A DNA stretch of 64,000 bases from Ilyonectria destructans. Lineage: Eukaryota; Ascomycota; Sordariomycetes; Hypocreales; Nectriaceae. A program made the translations under genes and the position numbers. How positions within the stretch are numbered: the first letter of the stretch is position 1; every line of letters starts with the position of its first letter. Positions 36,900 through 48,488 of the stretch are shown piece after piece. The notes under the pieces were generated by a model that was not told the origin of the DNA, did not search any database, and saw only the letters and a list, made by a program, of their open reading frames with translations. The DNA lies in contig JAHEWK010000002.1 of NCBI GenBank assembly GCA_020740775.1, positions 930,001 to 994,000 on the forward strand, in the 5' to 3' direction.

Positions 36900-39800
36900 A
36901 TGGATCCACTAACGGCCTTTGGCCTGGCCTGCAATATACTTACTGTGGTCGATGCCGCCGTCAAGTGCGGCAAAACAATCGCGGAGCTGTATGACTCCTC
37001 CAGCGGCTACACACATGAGATGGAGGACTTGCGGAAAGCTTTCGGTGATTTGGAGGCTATTGAACATGACTTGAAAGCGTCGCAATCACAGATCCCGGCA
37101 ACTGAATCTGGGAAAAGGATGCAACATGCCGCGGCTGACTGTGCTAGGATAGCTCATCGGATCAATGAGATACTGGTCTCTTGCGGCGCTCAACGACCAA
37201 ATTCCTGGGGGTCTGCGATTAAGGCATCTCTAATTTTCGCTACTAAAAAGCCAGAAATCCGGCGGTTACTCGATGAATTGAACACATCCTCAAATAAGCT
37301 AGCTTTGCTGGTCGCCACTACCACACAGTAAGATACATCACCGCGCTTCATACTGCTCTTCAACACCCACTAACTCATGCAACAACAATCTCTAGATCAG
37401 ATGTCTCAGAGATCCGGTCTCGACTTCAACAAACTCATACGGACCACCAGGTGTCCATGGGAAAGCTTGACAGCCTCAAAGCCCATCTTGACCGTGCCAC
37501 CGCGCCCGACAAGATTCTAGAAGCTATCAAGGCGATCAACACCACATCACACGAGGCTATGGAATCTATCACTCAATATCTCCTCGTTCAAAGCATTCGG
37601 TCTCGGTATCCCGCCGCAAAGGCCAGGTTCGAATCGGTCAGCCAGGCCGAATTAGGCACCTTTTCGTGGATATTGGAAGACCCGGACAGACTTCGAAAGA
37701 TGGAGCCGGAGCTTCATGTCAGCTTCACGGAATGGCTCGCCTCGGGATTAGGCGTCTTCCACATCGCAGGCAAGCCAGGGGCTGGAAAGTCGACCCTGAT
37801 GAAACTCCTCGTGACACACAAAGAAACGAAACGCCTACTCCAAGAATGGGCCGGTGAAAAAGATCTCCTGTTCGCCAATTTCTTCATCTGGCGACTAGGT
37901 GGTGAAGACCAAAAGACATGGGACGGGATGGTCGGAAGTCTGCTCTACGATATTGTCCGGCAAGTACCGACCGTTACCAAACTTCTGTTCACGAACCATT
38001 GGCAACGTGAGAAGATGCAGCTTTGTTTGAGAGCCAATTATGTCATTGATTTGTCAGAAGCCGAAATCCGTGAAGCTTTTGAGAAATTGATCAATGACTC
38101 CGAGGTTCATGAGAAATACCGGATATGCTTCGGCATCGATGGACTTGACGAATTCGACGAGCCCACCAGCTCATACTGGGATCTGGCCCAGAGAATCAAG
38201 AATTGGTCTGAAGGATCATCTGGAAACATAAAACTATGCGTTTCAAGTCGAGAATACCCGTCTATCGAACAAGTTTTCTCTGAGCATCAGAGAATTCGTC
38301 TCCACCGACTCACTAAGAACGATATCTTTCAATTGTCAATGGGCAGACTGAATGATAACCCGTTGTTCCGCAGCCTCTCAGAAAAGTCGGGCAAAGGTTC
38401 TCGACATCTTTTCGAGAGAATCACAAAAGAAGCTGAAGGCGTTTTTCTATGGGTGCTTCTTTTGCTAAAACTGATTGAGGAGGAACTTGCGATCCGGACA
38501 GAAACAATTTCGATGCAACACCTACACAACATAATTGACTCGGCCCCGAAGGAACTCGAAGACTTTATAGCTCGCATTTTTCAGACAATCCCAAGTCACT
38601 GTCGTGCTAATGCAACGATGGTGCTTGGGATGGCTTTGAGAATGAATGGTCTGCCCATTCAACCTCGGTCCGAGCCTGAGAATCTATATCATCCCCGCAG
38701 GGCGAGTGAAATCGGATGGAAGGCTGGTTGTCTCTCTATACTGGGAGTATCCCTTTACTTCGACCCCCCGGATAATCCAAATTCCTTGCGTGACCAATTA
38801 CATGTTCGTTGCAGAATAAGAGACGCTATTAAGCTTGTCAATTCTTGGTGCCAAGGTCTTCTTACCATTGAGGCCGAGGTATTGAGGTTTAGTCACCGGA
38901 GCATCCCAGAACTATTGCAAAAGATATTTCGCACTCAGGAAGCGCCAAACATCACGGATGAAAAGATTCTCGAAGGGATTCTCAACGTTTTCCTCGCCGA
39001 AGCAAGGGTGCCTGAGAGCATGCTTCCGTTTCGGAAATGGGAACGAACCAACTTGATGGTGTTGCGCGACTTTTTGCGCGACTGCCCTGCTCAGAACTTT
39101 TCCATTCTGCACTCCATTGAGGATGCAAATGAGCGAGACATCTTTGGGCCACGCATTTCCGACGCTTCGCGGATACGCCGGGTGACTCTGAGAAGCATCG
39201 ATACACTTAAATTGAACGAGTATGTAAGTATCTTGAACGCCTCAGCCCGCTTCGGGTCGTACCAGTACTGCCAGTGGAAGGTGGAGAACCATCTTCGCTT
39301 TCCGGATGACAGTCAGAGAATGGAGGCCATGCTCGCATTTGCGACTTGCGGTGCTCTAGAACTGTCGAGCGACAAGTCTGACTTCAAGCGCATTCTGGAC
39401 TCATGCGTACGCAAATGGAAAGCATCACCTTGTGAACCAATACAGACATTTCCATGGAATGTGACCTGGCTTGACTTTATCAAATACTTTTTGATCGAGC
39501 TCACCCCGATGGTAGCTACTCAGAGTGTTGGATGGACACTTTTCGAGTACTGGCTTGAACTTGGTTTGAACCCAACCCTTGTCATCTTTCTTAGCAGGCC
39601 ATGGAAAGACACCCAAGCCTGTTCAAACCAAATATTTATGCATACGGCACCTAGGCCACCTGAGTTTCAACGTTTTGGGAATATTTCCTACGGACAATCT
39701 CTGATATCGGTGTCCCAGCTACATCAGTCACTTTGGGAGTTTGCATTCGCTGAACAGCGCGGCGGCCGGCTCACTGTGAGAGATCTGGTTGTGTTCTACA

Positions 39801-40189
39801 GTCCAGCAAACACTCCCCGGTTACTAGAACTGATAGACAGAAACGTCATCGATAATCCCACTGAGGTTCCTGAAATTCCGTCGGTCACAACACCGACAGA
39901 AGACCATATCTGGACGACAGAATACCATATCTGGAAGACTGCAGAATTGATCGAAGACCGTAAAACGCCTGGCGATGAGAAGACGCAAATTTCAGATGTT
40001 GCAAAAGCAAACATGCCCCTCTTGATGACAGATACTCGACAAAGAAACCGTCGCGAGGAATACCTAGGTAAGGTCATCAGCATGAAGCCAGCAACGACGA
40101 AAGCTAATAGTCCCAGCGATCCTAGTTATGTTCTTCGCCTCTGTGGCATTTCTACAGTACATATTCTAGGGTGGGGACGAAGTATTTGA
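36900..40189 (+). CDS. Fungal NLR-like NACHT protein with PigL/STAND N-terminal domain
   Basis: 1073-aa STAND NTPase. Exons are 36900-37327 and 37396-40189 (68-nt intron). The N-terminal helical domain starts MDPLTAFGLACNIL...VDAAVKCG and has the YDSSSG(x)T segment typical of fungal STAND N-terminal domains. The NACHT-type NTPase follows: Walker A GKPGAGKST at about 268-276 and Walker B CFGIDGLDEFD at about 388-397, then a winged-helix-like region. The C-terminal ~500 residues show no WD40, ankyrin or TPR repeats. Such proteins work in non-self recognition and programmed cell death. The extreme C-terminus is uncertain: a GTAAGG donor near 40069 could start a last intron. Confidence 0.88.
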
Positions 40190-43100
40190 TGCCGTTAACA
40201 TGAGGACACCCTTTTAAATTTCCACGGCTGCGACAGCCGCAAAACACCGTGTCAAAGGTTAGCTCTGCAGACAAGGTGGATGGAACTTGGCCAAAGCGAG
40301 GGGCTTCAAGGTCGCAAGGAGGAGGGCTTCTGCCAGGCCGATAAAACGCAGAGATGTCTCATGTTCCTACTCTTTGCTTTTCCTAGGTTACTGTCGCATT
40401 CCATGGCATTCCTTTCCCCGTTCGCCCACGCCAAGTGTATAGGTCTTACAGTTATCGGGATCACCAACGGCACGGTCTAAACTCGGATTGATAACGGCTC
40501 TCGCCGCTCCTCAAAATCGTGGCGGTCTATCCAAGCCACAGGATATTTTCGACAATTGCTTTTCTATTCACAAGATCATTTTCGTACCTCTCATGTCCCT
40601 CCGATACTGCTAGATCCAGGCCATTTGGACGTGGGGAGGATTTCTATGTCGCATCCAAGATCCTCAGGCCTCACCGACTTCTAGTATTTCTGAAGGCTGT
40701 GCCCGAGTGACCTCTAGGCCGCATTGAAGTGCCGGCATCGCCCGTTTCATTCGTTTTGATCGACTGCACATGACCAAGCCCACGAAGCAAGCCCGGCACT
40801 GATCGCCAACGCGCATTAAGCAGGGTAGCATCGTCCACATGTCAAAGACTCGATTCGGCCAATTTCGTATATTTTGAGTTTTGGTTATGGACAGGTGGAC
40901 CTCAAGACGTTCGGGATCTTGGAATACTCATGCTGTAGGGTTGCCTTCAATGACGGTGCTTCACTGGCGACGCACCTCGGCACCCTAATGAGCTAAACAA
41001 CGTCACCGCTATACGCCCAATTCGGGTAGGAAAGCCTCCGGCGTCCAGTCGTTGGCGCAGCCTTCCACCCATGATGATGCGCGCAGGTCGATGGCGTTTA
41101 TATTTGGGGTTGCTTGTAGGACCAATGCGCCCACGAGACCTCCACCGCTCGTGTTTTGTGGCATGCCGTACACCACGCCATCATCAATCATCTTGCTAGT
41201 GACGCCCAGCTGGCGATGCATCGACCGCCAAGCCCAGTATCATATGCAATTTTCCCCAGGTTCATGTACGGACGGGCTAATTGAATCTTAATCCATCCCG
41301 CTGGCCGGGGCTCCCATGCCGTGCCGTGCGAACACTGGTGATTCATAGTGCACGCGACCGACCGGAGGCTAATGACTCTGAGCTATTGACAAGTACTACC
41401 CCTCTTTCGATCCATGCACCGAGGCTGTGGTTCCATCGAATGGCCAAATCACGGGATGCATTTAATTGCGATGCCAAGGTCCATTGGGCGCCTCACCTCC
41501 GAAGCACTCACACCTGGCAGATGCTTCGGCAGCAGGCCGGACAAGTCTCAGATGCCGGGTAGCCTCCCTCGGGACGACGCTTCGGGGACCGGCAAAACTC
41601 AGCCGGCGGCATGAAAAGCGTCCATCTGGTGTTACACTCTTGTGTTACAATCTAGATGTTTCAAATGCCAGATCACGGGGGGTTCGTCGGGCGCAGGGCA
41701 AAAGGACATTCGGCGGTGACGCGTGAATTTACCGGAGCGACGGCTGAGGCTTCGGATGCTCATGTCTCATCGTGCTGCGAGTTAATCAGCAGCAGCCGAG
41801 GCCTCCCCTGCCTGGAACTGTGGCGCGCCGTGAAGGACGCGCTAATAGCCAACAGCTGAGGCAGGGAACGGTAACATACACTTACGACGTACTACGGCTT
41901 GTAACCCGGCTGTCGTCCTACGTGGAACTTGCTTCACATGTCGTGAGACTGCCTAGGCGCTTGAATGCTCGACTGCGTGGACCAGCTTCCGAACAACTTC
42001 CGAGACGGTATTGGGGGATCTGAGGAGCGGTAATTCAATGCCTTGGATGTATGTACTCGTGGCTGGGTCAGGGATGCGTCGTCTTGAGCGCGTCCCACTT
42101 GACTGTCGACACGTGGGGACCCGTGCGAATGCCGGGTACTTCGTACATATTCGTACAGCGATCTGACCAACTGCGGGTGGGTTTGCTGTACAAAGGACAT
42201 AGGATCGACGTTGTATAGCTGCTGTCAGTCACCTCATTCCATTCATGCCTCGGTGAAGCGTGGCCGTGGTTCCTTGCATTTGCCCGAGCATCGCCAGCCA
42301 GTTGCCAGCGTCCATCTGTCTCATCCATCGCAAGCTGTCCACCACGTCTCTATCGCCAGCCATCCAGCCATCGAGTCATCCAGTCATCCATAGTTGCGGC
42401 CCGCCCGCCTGATGGAAAGCCAGAAGTTGTGTAGCGCGCCGCGGCCCGCAAAAGCCAAGTCTAGTGCCCCATGCGCAGCCCCCTCCATTGCAGCGTCGCC
42501 CCCTTGCGGACCCTGTTCCACCCGTGGTGTCGTCCCTCCCCCAGTGGACCTCGGGCGTGACCAGTGACCAGGAGACCCTGGCGAGTGGGTGTGTCAACGC
42601 TGATTGTCGTGCAGCTTTCAGTGGGAGAGGGTCCGGTGGCTGGCAAGCTGGGTGGCTCACAGGCCCGGCGACCTGCAGACGTCCTGCAGGCAGATCGATA
42701 TTTCGTCAAGCAGTTCGCCTATGAGGGTGGTTTCCGGGCGTCTTCTTTGAATGTGTGCATCTGCCGGCTGCCAGACGAGATGAAGCGTGATTTGCCCGGG
42801 ATAGAGCAGATACACTTCCGCCGTTGACCCTGCTTGGAGTCCTCTTCACTAGCCAAGGCCCCCGAATGTCTCTCCTTTCAGCTCTAGTCACCCCACACAC
42901 TCACGCTCGCTCAGGCTTGATTGATCGTCCCCTCCAACTCAGACGGAGTCCACCGTAGTTTCAGCGCCTAGGTGCGCGGTTAACGGTGATTGGGCCTCCG
43001 CGCAACGAGCGACAAGAGACGGCGAGTCCTTGAGCATGTGAAGAAACAAGTCCATCAGCGCGTAGGACGAGGACGGCCCTGTGCACATCATCTGATGACT

Positions 43101-44685
43101 CTCTCTCTCTTCTTTGGTAGTATTAAAAGCCGACTGCCCTTGTCTCCATGCCAGGCCGGATAGCCGTTATCGACTGTACGTTGCTTACACAAGCCCGGTG
43201 CAGTCCCACGTATTTTCGCCAAGTTGCCACCTGATGCATGCAGGCTGCAAGGCCCCGTTTACGCTTGCTTTTTGAGTTGTGTGCCTCTAGCCTGCGATCC
43301 TGTTTTTTCGCGACCGTCTGCCGCATCGTCAACCCGTCGGCTTCACTATTGCCACCGGGACCCCACTGCGACATCGGGCCGGGGCACGACTAGCCAGGAG
43401 GGTAAGGTGATCTTGGTAGTTTAGGGAATCAAGTAATACTTTGCTAACAGACGAACCGTCGTGGCACCAGACGATCGTCGTTTTCCCACAAAAGACCGCA
43501 AACGACCTATCCAGCAGCGGAGAAACTGGCCTGATTGCTTCGACACCGCTGCGGGCTTTGTCTGATCACGTCACCGAGCTATTGAACCAGCGAGAACCGG
43601 AACCGAAATCATCGTGAACCTGTTGGTCATTCTCCTCTCGGCTACCTTATTGCAGTGCCACCGAAATACAAGCTACAAATACAGCCCAGCGCAATAACAA
43701 CAAAACAACAACTAACAACCGAACCGGTCTTGCCCCTCCGGTCCGTCTCGCAAGTGGACAAGGGTTTTCGTCAAACGACAGCCAAAAATCCACCCCAAAG
43801 GCGCTCCCCTCACGACGCTATTCTCGCGCCGTGCATGAGACCACTGCCAACGAGCCCTGGCAAGACTGCACGAGAGCGGCAAGACGCTGCAAGACGGCTG
43901 CAAGACGGCTGCAAGACTCCCTGCAAGACTCCCTGCAAGACCGCCCGTAGACTCGCTGCGCCTTGACGCTGGCGCTGGGCCCTTTCATCTCGTCCGTCTC
44001 CTCGCGTCTCCTCTCAAAAGCCCTAGCCTATCCACCGCGCTGCAGCTTCACCGCCCAATCACCCCGGCCGCAAAGACAGCAAGACAGGCACAGAGCCACA
44101 CACGGCCCCGGTCCAGAAGCCTTGGCCCTCTTCTTTGGCTTTCCCTTGTAGCTCCTTGTAACTTAGCTTCCCCTACCAGTTTGCCCCCTCCTGGCCACTA
44201 TTCCCGCACCGCCTCCACTTGGCCTGTCCGGGTTGCAGCTGGCCTAGAGGGTGCTGCGACTACTACTGCGTACGCTATTGTCGTCTACTTCTGCTACTTC
44301 TGCCACTTCTGTCACTGGCGTGCCCCCGCTGCAGAGTCGTCATAATAAGAAGCCTGCAGACCGCAACTTCAAAACCTGGTCTGGCGACTCGTTTCTCCCG
44401 CAACGCCCTCTCGCCTCACCGCGTTCGCAGAGACTCTTCTGACTTGGCTGGCTGGGTCCGGAAATTGCGTCTCGTGGTTTTGGGGAATGGGAGTATAATT
44501 GCAGGGCTGCGAGAAACCCAAGACTTGACCGCTCGCCACCTTCTTGGTCTTTATCATCGTCTCCGTCGTCGTCTTTAACCTCGTCTTCGTCCTCGTCTTC
44601 GTCCTCGACCTCTTCAATCACCACCACCACCGCAAGACATAAACACAACTGCAGCACGGCCTGGCCCCCGTCGAATGGTCCAGTC
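40190..44685. other. Gene-poor 4.5-kb region
   Basis: No gene could be supported on either strand. The open frames are short, of mixed composition and without motifs. Positions about 43990-44685 are pyrimidine-rich with CTTCGTC-type runs near 44570-44610, and probably include the promoter and leader of the next gene. Confidence 0.45.
43880..43943 (+). repeat. Short GCAAGAC minisatellite
   Basis: About six consecutive 11-12-bp units begin GCAAGAC (GCAAGACGCT, GCAAGACGGCT twice, GCAAGACTCCCT twice, GCAAGACCGCC). It is a small tandem repeat with no coding role seen. Confidence 0.8.
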
Positions 44686-45564
44686 ATGGAGGAACGGTCA
44701 AGCTCTCGGGCGTCGGGAACGACCTACCACAGCTTCAACGAGATAGAGCTGTTCGAGCCCGCTTCGCCCCCGCGCCCTCCCGTCACCTATGACAGCAAGA
44801 GTCTCCAGCATCTCGAGCACCTGCAGCTCGAGCTGCAACGCCAACAACGTGAGGCCATGGCCATGAGGGACAGGCGCCCACCCACGGCCACCAAGATGCA
44901 GAGGCAGGACTCCGGCTACGAGTCAACAACGCCGCCTCGCCGCGCATCCACATCCAACTCGCGTCCCTCAGACTCGCGTCCCTCAGTTGCGAGGCGCTCC
45001 TCCAACGGCTCATCTAACGGCGGCGGAGGAGTGACGTCTCGCTTCCGCAACAGACCGTCCCTCCGCCGTGCGGTCCAGTCTCACCAGAGTGCCCGCAACA
45101 GTAACCAGTCCCTCCATCCCGTCCGCTCCAATGGCTCGGTCCAACCCAATGGCTTCTTCCACTTCCCGTCGCCAGACCCGATCCAGCTCTCGGAGCCAAT
45201 CCAGCTCGCCGACTCCTCCCCCGACGCTCGGGTCGCTCCCACACCCGCTCCCACGCCGCCTCCCCAGACGACCCATTACTGGACCAGCGACCGCACCCGT
45301 CGTCTCGAGTACGCCGCCATTGATGCCGCCACAAGAGGCGTCAAGGGTTGGGTCATGAAGCACCTCATCCCGGAGTGCTTTGTGCCCAAGGAGAACAGAC
45401 ACGTCTCCTTTGACGACGAATCGGGCAGCGTCCGTCGGTACCGGCTCGACCTGGAGGAGGACGAAGAGAAGCTGGGGCGTGACAGATGTTTCCGCCGACG
45501 CAGAGGATGGCGTTTCTGGCGACGTCGCAAGGCCGTTGATGTCACCGCGCCCACACCCTTTTAA
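44686..45564 (+). CDS. Conserved disordered fungal protein
   Basis: Intronless 292-aa protein of unknown function. Residues 1-195 are Ser/Pro/Arg/Gln-rich and probably disordered, with a short helix (HLEHLQLELQRQQREAMAM). The conserved part is C-terminal: HYWTSDRTRRLEYAAIDAATRGVKG, then CFVPKE, then HVSFDDESGSVRRYRLDLE. It ends in a very basic stretch (RRRRGWRFWRRR). These blocks recur in sordariomycete hypothetical proteins. The basic C-terminus suggests nuclear location or membrane association. The long pyrimidine-rich upstream region suggests an extended 5' leader. No catalytic site is visible. Confidence 0.75.
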   Translation: MEERSSSRASGTTYHSFNEIELFEPASPPRPPVTYDSKSLQHLEHLQLELQRQQREAMAMRDRRPPTATKMQRQDSGYESTTPPRRASTSNSRPSDSRPSVARRSSNGSSNGGGGVTSRFRNRPSLRRAVQSHQSARNSNQSLHPVRSNGSVQPNGFFHFPSPDPIQLSEPIQLADSSPDARVAPTPAPTPPPQTTHYWTSDRTRRLEYAAIDAATRGVKGWVMKHLIPECFVPKENRHVSFDDESGSVRRYRLDLEEDEEKLGRDRCFRRRRGWRFWRRRKAVDVTAPTPF

Positions 45565-46224
45565 TCCCTTTGGCCACTTTGGTTTTCGCTATTGATTTTT
45601 TTATTTTTATTTTGTGCATTTTGCATTGCAAAGGGAGTAGCATCGTTGGCGTTTTATACCCGCTGGCTTTTCGTCATGGCATACAGGCTCGAATGATACA
45701 GGATATTTGATTGAAGCATACAGCAGCAGCAGCATGATACAGAAAGACCAGCTAGATGAAGAATGATGGATGAAAGACGTTGGATGACCATGATCAGGTT
45801 GTAGTGAGTCTGTTCAGGTGCCTTTGTTTCAACAAACAAAGACTGCACAATTACATTTGCATTGGATTGATACTTTTTTTTAAGCAAGGGGCCTGGGTCA
45901 TGAGACCTAAATCTGTTCAATTGTGAAAGAAACTATGAGACCGAACTCATTTCTTTGTTGCCAGGACGCACGGGGACTGGCCAGAGAATATATTGAACAG
46001 TGACAGCCCCATATCAATATTTGACGAATATATTTTTCACACAACGAATCGCTTCAGTCCTTTGAAGAATATGTGATTGCGTTCAGCAACTAACAACATC
46101 GAGCAGAAGTGGCTGAGCACGGAAATCGCGAAAGGACGACACTCTACAGCATCAGCCTGCGAACGGACCAAGTTCCACGACGGAAACATTCACGGCAAAC
46201 ACTGTGCGACCGAAGTCTATCAGG
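45565..46224. other. Intergenic region
   Basis: 3' flank of the disordered protein gene and upstream of the GCR1_C gene. A short CAGCAG run is at about 45721-45732. No gene seen. Confidence 0.4.
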
Positions 46225-48045
46225 ATGGAATGGGGACTTGAACCACCTCGCGAAATGCGCGAGTCTTCTAACACCATGGCAAAGGCGGCGCTGGCCATGC
46301 TTCCGACTCCGCAACAATCTCCGGAACCGCACGCCGGTTTAGTGGGCCCGGTGCCGGGGCGGGGTCCACCTCGGCATTTGACCCGAACTTCGACGCCGGG
46401 AACGAAGAACGACCGACAGAAGGGTTCCCAGAAGGATCCATCGCGACCGCATCACAATCCCAACACCCAGATCGTGATTCGAGACCCCGGACAAACCGAC
46501 ATCGATGAGAATGTCGACAATGTCCCCATCAGCGTGGCCAGGGCCGTCGTCAACATGCAGGAATATTACGCCGCGGAGCTTGAGGGGGAGAAGGAACGAA
46601 GCGAGTCGCTCCAGAAGCAATGCAATGCAATGCAGCAGCGGATGGAGGAAATGGAGAGACGCATTCAGACGCAAGTCATCCTCATGGATGGTTTCGTGGG
46701 CTTCATGGAGCAGGTCAAGAAGGGCCAGTTCGCCATTGGGGAGAGAGCGCGAAACCCCGAGATGGAGATTGCACAAAGGCTAGGAGGGGAACATTTGGAG
46801 GCAGTCCATAACCTTCTCTCCTTAAATCAGCAACCAGTACTGGAGACCGTGCACGAGGACGAGCCGAAAAACGAGCGGGCTGTTGACGCCGACGATGATG
46901 ACGACGATGATGATATCCCAGAAACCACGCAGCTTCCTGACGATGGCTACCCTGATGAAGATATCTTAGAAACCACGAACTTGACCGATGCCGGAAATGT
47001 TCAACCTCCAACCCCAAGCACCGTTATTTCAAGAGGTGACATTGACCTACCACTGCCCACCCCTGACCTCTACACTTCTCCCTTGCGAAGCACTGGAATA
47101 AAAGCCAGCAAGCGGAAATTTCCCCCATCCTGGACGCAGCGCAAGATCAAGCGGAGAGTGGGGATGTCATCTAAGGAAATTTACGAAATGAAACTAGACA
47201 AGACGCTGAAGGACCTCGAATATTGTGAGGCGGACAGGCGGCTTACATTCCGGCGTCGGGGTCATGAGGGGAGCAATGTTGAGTGTAGTGCTTCTCCGTC
47301 CGAACCCCCCTCAGGTCCGCCCGTGACAAGAATGCGCGTGAGGTGGAAAGCGATCAACGGACAGCCGGCAGAACATGAATCTCCTGCAGATGCAATCTCG
47401 GTGGATGGAGATGCCGGGTCGAATTATGAGCCAAGTAGTGCTGGCGAGAATGAGAACGACGAAAATGATGATGACGAGGATGAAGACTACCACGAAGAAG
47501 GTCCTTCCAGCTTAGATGTGTCTTCCTTTGCGCGGCCAACCTCCAACCAAGTATCTCCAGCTCCCACTAAGACGCCTCGAGCTGTCACCAAAGGGCCTCC
47601 AGTACCCACTCGACGAGCCCCAGCTACCCTACAACAGCCAGCCGGTAAGCCACGCTACGCGAAGCCTCGAAGCACCGGAGCTCACTACGCCACTGGCCCC
47701 CCCGGAGGACAACCGTACAAATTCACCCGCATGCCCAAGAGAGTAGCGCTCGTGTGGCAGGAGTGGAAGCACGGGCTCCACGGTAGTCCATCGCTCGAGT
47801 TCCTGGAGCGCGAGTACAGCACGTCCTGGCGCCAAGGGACGCTTCATGAGCTAAAGTACGAGAGTAACTACGTGGGCAAGCGGCTCAAGATTGTGAAGAA
47901 GGTGGAGCAGATGTGCGAGGAGGACGGTCTCACGCCGGAGGAGGCCTGTATGCTGTTGGATCGGAGAATTGATGGGAGGCTGGAGTTGCTGATGAAGGTG
48001 TTGAGAGATGGGAAGGATCCGTTCACTGCGATTCCTCTGAGATGA
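46225..48045 (+). CDS. GCR1_C-domain DNA-binding protein
   Basis: Intronless 606-aa protein. The C-terminal 109 residues match the GCR1_C DNA-binding domain (YKFTRMPKRVALVWQEWKHG, SLEFLEREYSTSWRQG, ELKYESNYVGKRLKIVKKVE). This domain is found in yeast Gcr1-type activators and in Crypton tyrosine-recombinase elements. A coiled coil lies at about residues 105-155 (ELEGEKERSESLQKQ, MQQRMEEMERRIQ). Acidic tracts (DDDDDDDD and ENDENDDDEDED) flank a basic segment (KRKFPPSWTQRKIKRR). No tyrosine-recombinase catalytic domain is present. The start at 46225 is the first in-frame ATG; the upstream frame lacks one. It may be a transcription factor domesticated from a Crypton. Confidence 0.82.
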   Translation: MEWGLEPPREMRESSNTMAKAALAMLPTPQQSPEPHAGLVGPVPGRGPPRHLTRTSTPGTKNDRQKGSQKDPSRPHHNPNTQIVIRDPGQTDIDENVDNVPISVARAVVNMQEYYAAELEGEKERSESLQKQCNAMQQRMEEMERRIQTQVILMDGFVGFMEQVKKGQFAIGERARNPEMEIAQRLGGEHLEAVHNLLSLNQQPVLETVHEDEPKNERAVDADDDDDDDDIPETTQLPDDGYPDEDILETTNLTDAGNVQPPTPSTVISRGDIDLPLPTPDLYTSPLRSTGIKASKRKFPPSWTQRKIKRRVGMSSKEIYEMKLDKTLKDLEYCEADRRLTFRRRGHEGSNVECSASPSEPPSGPPVTRMRVRWKAINGQPAEHESPADAISVDGDAGSNYEPSSAGENENDENDDDEDEDYHEEGPSSLDVSSFARPTSNQVSPAPTKTPRAVTKGPPVPTRRAPATLQQPAGKPRYAKPRSTGAHYATGPPGGQPYKFTRMPKRVALVWQEWKHGLHGSPSLEFLEREYSTSWRQGTLHELKYESNYVGKRLKIVKKVEQMCEEDGLTPEEACMLLDRRIDGRLELLMKVLRDGKDPFTAIPLR

Positions 48046-48488
48046 GGGTTTATATGCGAAGAGTATTATTTAGCTATTGGTTCTAATGCACTGCGAATTT
48101 CCTATTTTTACTGGATTTCTTTTTTGGGCTACTGTCGTCTTGTAGGTCTAAGTTCCAGCGTCTCCAATCCAGCGATGGTTGAAGCAACATGGCTTGGACG
48201 TCACTAGACGGATACTTTGAAACCTGTCTCAAAAGCAGGAACTGTTCTTTGTTAACCTTGATTCAGATTTGATGTTCATGATTCATGGTTCCACGACCTT
48301 TCATTCGAGCTTGAACAATGGCTACACAACGCAAGTGTCCTTTTGTGCTGGAACACAATCATTATGGGCAAACCAGTTAGATGTGGATGTGGTGTATATT
48401 TAAACTTGCTTCCGTACTCACTTGTATTATTACAACGTTTACGAAATACACTGCGTCAAGTTATTCTAATATCACATCATCTTCCACC
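48046..48488. promoter_or_regulatory. Promoter region of the first MCLT paralog
   Basis: A TATATTTAAA string near 48395 lies about 95 bp before the ATG at 48489. Otherwise nothing is seen. Confidence 0.35.

Noticed and set aside
41009..41221. Minus-strand 70-codon frame in the gene-poor region
   Set aside because: Too short, no recognisable domain, and no flanking exon could be joined.
43861..43945. CRISPR-like tandem units
   Set aside because: The units are 11-12 bp without spacers; it is a minisatellite in a eukaryotic genome.
48381..48488. Upstream in-frame extension of MCLT copy 1 with a hydrophobic stretch (possible signal peptide)
   Set aside because: The corresponding upstream extensions of copies 2 and 3 are unrelated, while MCLT is shared, so translation more likely starts at MCLT.
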